NCBI GenBank assembly: GCA_051007175.1 | Contig: JBPCSL010000142.1 | Coordinates: 1 to 21,067 of the forward strand | Source: Mxb001 sp051007175 | Lineage (GTDB): Bacteria > Actinomycetota > Actinomycetes > S36-B12 | Length of the DNA stretch: 21,067 nucleotides | Reading direction: 5' to 3' | In this document: piece by piece, positions 15,026-21,067 of the stretch | Position numbering within the stretch: the stretch's first letter is position 1 | How the letters are laid out: the number at the start of each line of letters is the position of its first letter | Position numbers and translations under genes: made by a program | The notes under the pieces: generated by a model | What the model saw: only the letters and a program-made list of their open reading frames with translations | The model's database searches: none | Told to the model about the DNA's origin: nothing

Positions 15026-17014
15026 GTGAGGCGCGAGAGGGACCGTCCCTGGCTCATGCGGACCTATGCCGGGCATTCCTCCGCGGCCGACTCCAACGCC
15101 CTCTACCGGCTCAATCTGGCCAAGGGGCAGACGGGCCTGTCCGTGGCCTTCGACCTGCCCACCCAGACCGGCTACGACCCGGACAGTCCCATGGCCCGGG
15201 GCGAGGTCGGGAAGGTCGGCGTCCCCATCGCGCACCTGGGCGACATGCGCCGGCTCTTCGACCAGATCCCGCTCGCCGACATGAACACGTCGATGACGAT
15301 CAATGCCACGGCGATGTGGCTCTATGCGCTCTACGCGGTCGTGGCAGAGGAGCAGGGCGTGCCCGAGGCGGCACTGCAGGGCACGACGCAGAACGACATC
15401 ATCAAGGAGTACCTCTCCCGCGGCACCTATGTCTTCCCGCCGGCGCCGAGCCTCCGGCTCATCTCCGACATGGTCGTTCACACCGTGGAGAGCGCACCCA
15501 AGTGGAACCCCATCAATATCTGCAGTTATCACCTGCAGGAGGCGGGAGCCACACCCGTCCAGGAGCTCGCCTACGCCATGTGCACGGCCATCGCCGTCCT
15601 CGACGCCGTGCGCGACGCCGGCCGGATCCCTCCTGAGCGCTTCGGCGAGGTCGTGGCGCGCATGTCCTTCTTCGTCAACGCCGGAGTGCGCTTCATCGAG
15701 GAGCTGTGCAAGATGCGCGCCTTCGTTCGCCTATGGGACGAGGTCACCCGGGAGCGCTACGGCGTCACCGATGCCGCCCAGCGACGATTCCGCTATGGCG
15801 TCCAGGTCAACTCGCTTGGCCTCACCGAAGCGCAGCCGGAGAACAATGTGCAGCGCATCGTCCTGGAGATGCTCGCCGTCACCCTGTCGAAGGATGCCCG
15901 TGCCCGGGCCGTGCAATTGCCCGCGTGGAATGAGGCGCTCGGGCTTCCCCGGCCATGGGACCAGCAATGGTCGTTGCGCATGCAGCAGGTCCTCGCCGAG
16001 GAGACAGACCTGCTGGAGTACGACGACATCTTCGAGGGCTCGGTCGTCATCGAAGCGGAAGTCGAGCGCATGGTGACGGAGGCCCGCGCCGAGATGGAGC
16101 GTGTCCTGGACCTCGGGGGCGCCATCCCGGCGGTGGAGTCCGGTTACATGAAGTCGCGCCTGGTCTCGTCGCTCGCCGAGAGGCGCGCGCGTATCGAGGC
16201 CGGCGACGACATCGTCGTGGGCGTCAATGCCTACGTCACCACGGAGCCCAACCCACTGCTGGCCGACCTCGATACAGCCATCCAGGTCATCGACCCCGAC
16301 GTGGAGAAGCGGGCGGTCGACGAGGTAGAGGCCTGGCGCGATGCACGAGACGAGGAGCGTGCCCAGGCGGCCGTGGCGCGCCTGAAGACGGCGGCTCTCG
16401 CGGACGCCAATCTCGTCCCCCTCTCACTGGAGTGCGCCCGTGCGGGCGTGACAACGGGCGAGTGGGCCCAGGCCCTGCGGGAGGTCTTCGGGGAGTTCCG
16501 GGCCCCTACGGGCGTCGCGGGCCAGGCGGGAAGCGCGGACTCCGGCGACGACATGGTCGCGCTGCGCGAGCGGGTGCGGCGTACCGCGGGGGAGACGGGG
16601 GAGCGGCTGCGCTTCCTCGTCGGAAAGCCGGGGCTCGATGGCCACTCCAACGGGGCCGAGCAGATTGCCGTCCGCGCCCGCGATGCCGGCTTCGAGGTCG
16701 TCTATCAGGGCATCCGGCTGACGCCCGAGGAAATCGTCGCGGCGGCGGTGGAGGAGGACGTCGACATCGTGGGGCTGTCGATCCTCTCCGGCTCTCACCG
16801 CGAGCTCGTGCCTACGGTGGTCCAGGGCCTACGGGACGCTGGCATGGACGACACGGTCGTGGTCGTCGGCGGGATCATCCCCGATGCGGATGCGGAGTAC
16901 CTTCGCGCGCAAGGCGTGGCCGCGATCTTCACACCTAAGGACTACGACATCACCGGCATCCTGTCGCGGGTGCTGGATGCACTCCGGGCGCAGCGCGGAC
17001 TCGCGCCCGCCTAG
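15026..17014 (+). CDS. meaA: Adenosylcobalamin-dependent acyl-CoA mutase, MeaA/ethylmalonyl-CoA mutase type
   Basis: Radical B12 enzyme expected to interconvert (2R)-ethylmalonyl-CoA and methylsuccinyl-CoA, or a closely related acyl-CoA pair. It is 662 residues on a single chain. The N-terminus PWLMRTYAGHSSAADSNALY and then KGQTGLSVAFDLPTQTGYD is the MeaA form; methylmalonyl-CoA mutases usually have FDLATHRGYD here. The TIM-barrel substrate domain spans roughly 1-510. The C-terminal B12 domain (about 525-660) has Asp538-x-His540-x-x-Gly543, with His540 as the lower cobalt ligand, then LSILSG and VVGGIIPDAD. The GTG at 15026 is chosen because it gives the family N-terminus and sits six bases after TACGAT. 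Whether the substrate is ethylmalonyl-CoA depends on a crotonyl-CoA carboxylase/reductase elsewhere, which this window does not show. Confidence 0.88.
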   Translation: MRRERDRPWLMRTYAGHSSAADSNALYRLNLAKGQTGLSVAFDLPTQTGYDPDSPMARGEVGKVGVPIAHLGDMRRLFDQIPLADMNTSMTINATAMWLYALYAVVAEEQGVPEAALQGTTQNDIIKEYLSRGTYVFPPAPSLRLISDMVVHTVESAPKWNPINICSYHLQEAGATPVQELAYAMCTAIAVLDAVRDAGRIPPERFGEVVARMSFFVNAGVRFIEELCKMRAFVRLWDEVTRERYGVTDAAQRRFRYGVQVNSLGLTEAQPENNVQRIVLEMLAVTLSKDARARAVQLPAWNEALGLPRPWDQQWSLRMQQVLAEETDLLEYDDIFEGSVVIEAEVERMVTEARAEMERVLDLGGAIPAVESGYMKSRLVSSLAERRARIEAGDDIVVGVNAYVTTEPNPLLADLDTAIQVIDPDVEKRAVDEVEAWRDARDEERAQAAVARLKTAALADANLVPLSLECARAGVTTGEWAQALREVFGEFRAPTGVAGQAGSADSGDDMVALRERVRRTAGETGERLRFLVGKPGLDGHSNGAEQIAVRARDAGFEVVYQGIRLTPEEIVAAAVEEDVDIVGLSILSGSHRELVPTVVQGLRDAGMDDTVVVVGGIIPDADAEYLRAQGVAAIFTPKDYDITGILSRVLDALRAQRGLAPA

Positions 17015-17017
17015 GAT
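17012..17017 (+). promoter_or_regulatory. Candidate -10 element for nucS, overlapping the mutase stop codon
   Basis: TAGGAT begins with the TAG stop codon of the mutase gene and is followed by six bases (CGCGCC) and the GTG of nucS at 17024. It may allow nucS to be transcribed as a leaderless mRNA separately from the mutase. AGGA within it could instead act as a weak ribosome-binding site at seven-base spacing. Confidence 0.42.
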
Positions 17018-17023
17018 CGCGCC

Positions 17024-17698
17024 GTGCGCATCGTGGTGGCCCGCTGCTCGGTGGACTACCAGGGTCGGTTGACCGCCCATCTCCCCGAGGCGGTGCGGGT
17101 CCTCATGGTGAAGGCCGACGGGTCCGTCCTCGTCCATGCCGACGGTGGCTCCTACAAGCCGCTCAACTGGATGAGCCCACCCTGCCGGCTCGCCGTCGAG
17201 ATGACCGATGGCGTAGAGACGACATGGATCGTGGAGAACAAGGCGGGGGAGTCGCTCACGATCACGCTCCTGGAGATCCATCACGACTCCTCCCATGAGC
17301 TCGGCGTCGACCCGGGGCTCGTCAAGGATGGTGTCGAGGCGCACCTGCAGGCCCTGCTGGCCGAGCACGTGGAGACCCTCGGTCAGGGCTGGCGGCTCGT
17401 GCGCCGGGAGTTCCCTACCGCCATCGGGCCGGTCGACCTACTGTGCAAGGACGACGACGGCCACTCTGTGGCCGTGGAGATCAAGAGACGCGGCGAGATC
17501 GACGGGGTCGAGCAATTGACCCGCTACCTCGAGCTGCTCAATCGCGACCCGCAGCTCGCCCCAGTCTCGGGGGTGTTCGCCGCCCAGGAGATCAAGCCGC
17601 AGGCCCGGGTGCTCGCCGAGGACCGCGGCATTCGCTGTGTCGTGCTCGACTACGACGAGTTGCGCGGAGCGCAGAGCACCGGCCTGCGCCTGTTCTAG
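17024..17698 (+). CDS. nucS: Mismatch-specific endonuclease NucS/EndoMS
   Basis: Cuts both strands at certain mismatches and gives actinobacteria and some archaea a mismatch repair route independent of MutS/MutL. It is 224 residues. The N-terminal DNA-binding/dimerisation half (about 1-105) contains WMSPPCRLAVE. The C-terminal half is a restriction-endonuclease-like nuclease with the catalytic set Asp138 (GPVDLLC), Glu152 and Lys154 (VAVEIKRRGEIDGVEQLTRY). The Asp-to-Glu spacing of 14 and the Glu-x-Lys arrangement match the Pyrococcus enzyme. The protein ends in LRLF, a C-terminal sliding-clamp-binding type of motif. The GTG at 17024 starts nine bases after the mutase stop and gives the normal MRIVVARCSVDY N-terminus. 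It converges with the aldehyde dehydrogenase gene. Confidence 0.95.
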   Translation: MRIVVARCSVDYQGRLTAHLPEAVRVLMVKADGSVLVHADGGSYKPLNWMSPPCRLAVEMTDGVETTWIVENKAGESLTITLLEIHHDSSHELGVDPGLVKDGVEAHLQALLAEHVETLGQGWRLVRREFPTAIGPVDLLCKDDDGHSVAVEIKRRGEIDGVEQLTRYLELLNRDPQLAPVSGVFAAQEIKPQARVLAEDRGIRCVVLDYDELRGAQSTGLRLF

Positions 17699-17724
17699 GG
17701 AGCACTCCGAGGTCCTTGCCCGCC

Positions 17725-17742
17725 GCTGGCAAGGTTGCCAGC
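17725..17742. terminator. Perfect palindrome between convergent nucS and aldehyde dehydrogenase genes
   Basis: GCTGGCAA (17725-17732) and TTGCCAGC (17735-17742) are perfect inverted repeats around GG. As RNA this gives a stem of about seven base pairs with a four-base loop on either strand. It sits 26 bases after the nucS stop and 43 bases beyond the end of the opposing gene, so it could end both transcripts, but there is no T-run. A second imperfect dyad (GGA-ta-CGGC against GCCGTCC, 17763-17786) runs up to the aldehyde dehydrogenase stop codon. Confidence 0.45.
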
Positions 17743-17785
17743 ACGGATGCACCCTGGCCTGTGGATACGGCGGCGCGCAGCCGTC

Positions 17786-19270
17786 CTACCGGCCGAAGCC
17801 CCCGTGGCGCACGCGGAACGTGCCGAGGATTGCCTTGGCGGCCCAGCTTTGCCGGCGGAAGGACGTGAGCGTCACGGGGAGGGGGAATCTCTGCCGCACG
17901 ATGGACTTGGGCTGGCAGAAGCCACGGAGTCCGTCGGCTCCGTGGATCCGGCCGATGCCCGACTCCTTGACACCGCCCCAGGGCAACTCGGGAACTCCGG
18001 CGTACATCACCCAGGAGTTGATACTCACCATGCCGACGTGCAGGCGGCGGGCGGCCGCCGTGGCACGCGCCCGGTCGCGGCAGAAGATGGTCGCCGCCAG
18101 TCCGTATCGGCTGGCATTGGCGCGATCGACGGCCTCATCGAGGTCGCGCACCCGGTTGACCACGACCATGGGGCCGAAGGTCTCCTCGACGACGGCCGCG
18201 GAGTCCTCGGGCACGTCGGCGAGGACGATCGGCTGGATCACGCGCGAGTCCTCGGGCACGGATCCCTCGACCAGGCGCCCGCCGCGTGCCATCGCATCGC
18301 GGACGTGCCGGCCGACGATATCGACCTGCGTGGGGACCGTCATTGGGCCGTAGGAGGCGTTGTCGCCGGAGCCGGGGGCGAGGGCCTCCGCGCGCTGCGC
18401 GAGCGCGGCGAGGAGATCGTCGTAGACGTCCGTGTGGGCGTAGACCCGCTCCACGCCCACGCAGGTCTGGCCCGCATTGGAGAAGGCACCGAAGGCGATG
18501 GCGTCGGCCGCGGCCTCGATATCGGCATCGGCATCGACGAGCACGGCGTCCTTGCCCCCGCACTCGAGCACGACGGGGGTGAGGGAGGAGGCGCAGGCGG
18601 CCATGACGCGCTTGCCGGTGGCCGTCGACCCGGTGAAGGACACGACGTCGACCCCGGAGTCGCAGAGGGCGGCGCCGGTCGAGCCGTCGCCGGTGATGAG
18701 CTGGAGAACGGGCAGCCCGGTCACGGCGTCAGCGAAGGACTCGACGAGCCACGCTCCGACGGCGGTCGACCACTCCGAGGGCTTGAAGACCACGGCATTG
18801 CCGGCGGCGAGCGCGTAGGCCATGGAGCCCATGGGCGTGAAGACGGGGTAGTTCCACGGGCCGATGACGCCGACGACCCCCATGGGCTCGTAGGACAGCG
18901 TCGCCTCCTGGTTGACCGTGAGCAGTCCCGGTCGGACGCGGCGGGCTCCTAGGACCCGCTCGGCATTGCGCGTGGCCCAGTGAAGGTGGTCGATGGCGAG
19001 GATGATCTCCAGGCGCGCGTCGTCCACCGGCTTGCCCGTCTCGCGGTGCACGAGGGCTGCGAGCTCCTCCGAGCGGCGGGCGAGCGTGCGCTTCCACGCG
19101 CCGAGGCGCTGTGCACGCCCTGACCAGCCCAGGTCCGCCCACCATCGGGCGGCGATGCGGGCCGTGTCGACGCACAGCCGCACCTCCTCGGCTCCCATCA
19201 CGGGGAAGGAGGCGACGATCTCGCCGCTGGAGGGGGAGCGTGACTCGCGAATGGCGCCGGGGATGCTCAT
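17786..19270 (-). CDS. Aldehyde dehydrogenase family protein (succinate-semialdehyde dehydrogenase-like)
   Basis: NAD(P)-dependent oxidation of an aldehyde to its acid; 494 residues, full length for the family. Visible catalytic residues: Asn140 in GPWNYPVF, Lys163 in VFKPSEWS for cofactor binding, FTGSTATGKRV, general base Glu236 in LECGGKDAV, and nucleophile Cys270 in SNAGQTCVGVERVY. The late motifs EETFGPMVVV and WGGVKESGIGR are normal. After the usual end there is a C-terminal basic extension with hydrophobic patches (TLTSFRRQSWAAKAILGTF and on), as in GabD2-like (Rv1731-type) actinobacterial enzymes. The substrate cannot be decided from sequence. The ATG at 19270 (complement) has TAGGCT six bases upstream and no ribosome-binding site. 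It diverges from the dehydrogenase gene with a 58-base gap and converges on nucS. Confidence 0.9.
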   Translation of the reverse strand: MSIPGAIRESRSPSSGEIVASFPVMGAEEVRLCVDTARIAARWWADLGWSGRAQRLGAWKRTLARRSEELAALVHRETGKPVDDARLEIILAIDHLHWATRNAERVLGARRVRPGLLTVNQEATLSYEPMGVVGVIGPWNYPVFTPMGSMAYALAAGNAVVFKPSEWSTAVGAWLVESFADAVTGLPVLQLITGDGSTGAALCDSGVDVVSFTGSTATGKRVMAACASSLTPVVLECGGKDAVLVDADADIEAAADAIAFGAFSNAGQTCVGVERVYAHTDVYDDLLAALAQRAEALAPGSGDNASYGPMTVPTQVDIVGRHVRDAMARGGRLVEGSVPEDSRVIQPIVLADVPEDSAAVVEETFGPMVVVNRVRDLDEAVDRANASRYGLAATIFCRDRARATAAARRLHVGMVSINSWVMYAGVPELPWGGVKESGIGRIHGADGLRGFCQPKSIVRQRFPLPVTLTSFRRQSWAAKAILGTFRVRHGGFGR

Positions 19271-19276
19271 GCGGTG

Positions 19277-19282
19277 AGCCTA
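19277..19282 (-). promoter_or_regulatory. Candidate -10 element for a leaderless aldehyde dehydrogenase transcript
   Basis: On the minus strand TAGGCT is followed by six bases (CACCGC) and then the ATG. No ribosome-binding site is present in front of the gene. The element is the same TANNNT-N6-start arrangement seen at three other genes in this part of the window. It sits in the 58-base divergent region shared with the hydroxyacyl-CoA dehydrogenase gene. Confidence 0.45.
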
Positions 19283-19328
19283 GGGCCGCATGGAAGACTG
19301 CGCAGCGAGACGAGAGAGGACAGGGCCG

Positions 19329-21067
19329 ATGTCAGGGATCACCCGTGTGGGAGTCGTCGGACTGGGCACGATGGGCGCCGGCATCGCCGAGGTCCTCGCC
19401 AGGAATGGCCTCTCCGTCGTCGCGGTGGAGACCTCGGTCGAGGCCGTCGATCGAGGTCGCGAGTCCATCGAGGGCTCCACGCAGCGCGCGGTGTCCCGGG
19501 GCAAGCTCGAGGAGTCGGAGCGTGCCGCCATCCTCGGCCGGATCACGTTCGGGACCCAGTTGGAGGCACTCTCCGACGTGGACCTCGTGGTCGAGGCGGT
19601 GCCGGAGGACCTGGACCTCAAGCGGGAGCTCTTCGGCAAGCTCGACGCGGTGACCCCGGCCCGGGCGATCCTCGCGACCAATACCTCCTCCCTGTCGGTG
19701 ACCGACATCGCGGTCGCCACGTCGCGGCCCGCCCAGGTCGCCGGCATGCACTTCTTCAACCCCGCGCCCGTGCAGGCCTTCGTCGAGATCGTCCGGACAG
19801 TCGTGACCTCCGACGAGGTCGTGGACCAGTTGGCCGCCCTGGCGGCGTCGCTGGGCAAGGAGCCTGTGGTGGTAGGAGACCGGGCCGGCTTCATCGCCAA
19901 CGCGCTGCTCTTCGGCTACCTCAATCACGCGGTGTCGATGTACGAGGCGAAGTACGCCAGTCGCGAGGACATCGACGCGGCGATGAAACTCGGCTGCGGC
20001 CTGCCGATGGGCCCACTGGCGCTGCTCGACCTCATCGGCCTTGACACGGCCTACGAGATCCTCGACACGATGTACCGGCAGGGCCGCGATCGCCTGCATG
20101 CCCCGGCGCCCATCCTCAAGCAAATGGTCACGGCCGGGCTGCGCGGCCGCAAGACCGGCCGTGGCTTCTACACGTACGCCGCGCCGCATTCCCCCGAGGT
20201 CGTCCCGGACAGCGAGGGCGAGGCGCCTGCCCTGCCGGATCCGCGCCCGGTGCAGCGCATCGGGGTCGTGGGCTCGGGGACCATGGCGACCGGCATCGTG
20301 GAGGTGCTGGCGAAGGCGGACTTCGAGGTCACGCTCGTGGCGCGCTCCGACTCGAGCCTGGCCAAGGCGCTCGGCACCCTCGACAAGTCCCTGGAGAAGG
20401 CCGTGCAGCGCGGCAAGCTCGAGGCCGATGCTCGCGACGGGATCCGTGCGCGGGTGACGGGAAGCACCTCGCTGGAGGACCTTGCCGACGCCGACCTCGT
20501 GGTGGAGGCCGTGGTCGAGGAGCTCAGCGTGAAGGCCGCTCTCTTCGAGAACCTCGACGAGATTTGCCGACCGGGCGCGATCCTGGCGACGACGACGTCG
20601 AGCCTGCCGGTGGTCGAGCTCTCCGCGGTCACCTCGCGACCGCAGGATGTCGTGGGACTGCACTTCTTCAATCCCGCGCCCGTGATGAAGCTCGTCGAGG
20701 TGGTGAGCACGGTCTCGACCGCCGATGATGTGGTGGCGACGGCAATCGACGTGAGCGAGCGCGCGGGCAAGCACCCCGTGGTCTGCGGGGATCGCGCGGG
20801 CTTCATCGTCAACGCCCTGCTCTTCCCCTACCTCAACGATGCCATCAAGATGCTCGAGGCCAATTACGCGAACGCCGACGACATCGACGTGGCCATGAAG
20901 AAGGGCTGCGGCTACCCGATGGGCCCCTTCGAGCTCCTGGATGTCGTGGGCCTCGATGTCTCCCTGGCCATCCAGCAGACGCTCTACCGGGAGTTCCGCG
21001 AGCCGGGCTTCGCTCCTGCCCCGCGCCTGGAGCACCTGGTGACGGCGGGCTACCTGGGGCGCAAGGC
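19329..21067 (+). CDS. Tandem-fused 3-hydroxyacyl-CoA (3-hydroxybutyryl-CoA) dehydrogenase, 3' end missing
   Basis: Oxidises 3-hydroxyacyl-CoA to 3-ketoacyl-CoA or runs in reverse. The protein is two complete dehydrogenases in one chain; 579 residues are visible and the frame runs off the window, probably within about 20 codons of the end. Half 1 (about 1-288) has GVVGLGTMGAG, TNTSSLSV, GMHFFNPAP and IANALLFGYLN. Half 2 (about 308 onward) repeats them as GVVGSGTMATG, TTTSSLPV, GLHFFNPAP and IVNALLFPYLN. The catalytic Ser, His, Glu and Asn positions look intact in both. The cofactor loops differ: acidic Glu34 in half 1, Ala-Arg339-Ser in half 2. The linker (about 289-307) is Pro/Glu-rich. The ATG at 19329 follows AGAGGA at 19315-19320 with eight-base spacing. 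Such two-domain proteins occur in other actinomycetes. Confidence 0.92.
   Translation, partial: MSGITRVGVVGLGTMGAGIAEVLARNGLSVVAVETSVEAVDRGRESIEGSTQRAVSRGKLEESERAAILGRITFGTQLEALSDVDLVVEAVPEDLDLKRELFGKLDAVTPARAILATNTSSLSVTDIAVATSRPAQVAGMHFFNPAPVQAFVEIVRTVVTSDEVVDQLAALAASLGKEPVVVGDRAGFIANALLFGYLNHAVSMYEAKYASREDIDAAMKLGCGLPMGPLALLDLIGLDTAYEILDTMYRQGRDRLHAPAPILKQMVTAGLRGRKTGRGFYTYAAPHSPEVVPDSEGEAPALPDPRPVQRIGVVGSGTMATGIVEVLAKADFEVTLVARSDSSLAKALGTLDKSLEKAVQRGKLEADARDGIRARVTGSTSLEDLADADLVVEAVVEELSVKAALFENLDEICRPGAILATTTSSLPVVELSAVTSRPQDVVGLHFFNPAPVMKLVEVVSTVSTADDVVATAIDVSERAGKHPVVCGDRAGFIVNALLFPYLNDAIKMLEANYANADDIDVAMKKGCGYPMGPFELLDVVGLDVSLAIQQTLYREFREPGFAPAPRLEHLVTAGYLGRK

Noticed and set aside
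17735..18952. Plus-strand open frame of 405 codons across the aldehyde dehydrogenase region
   Set aside because: The minus strand encodes a full-length aldehyde dehydrogenase with all catalytic residues; the plus frame is a shadow.
19332..21035. Minus-strand open frame of 567 codons opposite the fused dehydrogenase
   Set aside because: Its apparent internal repeats only mirror the tandem duplication of the real gene on the plus strand.

Overview
The window is a GC-rich, gene-dense bacterial chromosome segment. The gene order is that of the conserved actinobacterial ATP synthase region: prfA, prmC, a Sua5/YwlC family gene, glyA, a WecA-type transferase, AtpI/AtpZ-type genes, then atpBEFHAGDC. 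In Mycobacterium tuberculosis the same order runs from about Rv1299 to Rv1311, followed by a PduO-type cobalamin adenosyltransferase and murA. Frequent GTG starts, stop/start overlaps and strong G/C at third codon positions fit a high-GC actinomycete. I cannot name the genus. Separate atpF and atpH genes argue against Mycobacterium, where b and delta are fused.

Layout. (1) 1-4809, plus strand: release factor 1 (5' end cut by the window), its glutamine methyltransferase PrmC, a Sua5-like threonylcarbamoyl-AMP synthase family protein with an altered active-site motif, serine hydroxymethyltransferase, and a polyprenyl-phosphate N-acetylhexosamine-1-phosphate transferase. The genes overlap or lie within about 30 bases of each other. 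(2) 4810-4979: the only sizeable gap before the ATP synthase genes. It holds a long imperfect inverted repeat and a good promoter candidate. (3) 4980-12743, plus strand: two small membrane-protein genes (AtpI-like and AtpZ-like) and the complete F1Fo ATP synthase operon, with hairpins before atpE and before atpA. (4) 12755-21067: short or single-gene units in both orientations. These are cobalamin adenosyltransferase (minus), murA (plus), a small membrane-anchored protein (minus), a MeaA/ethylmalonyl-CoA mutase-type B12 enzyme (plus), the NucS mismatch endonuclease (plus), an aldehyde dehydrogenase (minus) and a tandem-fused 3-hydroxyacyl-CoA dehydrogenase (plus, cut by the window end).

How the genes fit together. 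PrmC modifies the GGQ motif of the RF1 encoded just upstream. AtpI/AtpZ probably help assemble or supply Mg2+ to the ATP synthase. The adenosyltransferase makes the adenosylcobalamin that the mutase needs, and the mutase, aldehyde dehydrogenase and hydroxyacyl-CoA dehydrogenase are consistent with acyl-CoA metabolism. MurA supplies cell-wall precursors and carries Asp at the fosfomycin-target position.

This is mostly conserved housekeeping DNA. I see no mobile element, CRISPR array, tRNA or rRNA. The most interesting signals are a repeated TANNNT-N6/7-start arrangement at five genes of the last third, which suggests leaderless transcripts; the degenerate SxN motif of the Sua5-like protein; the different cofactor signatures in the two halves of the fused dehydrogenase; and the inverted repeat ahead of the ATP synthase promoter.
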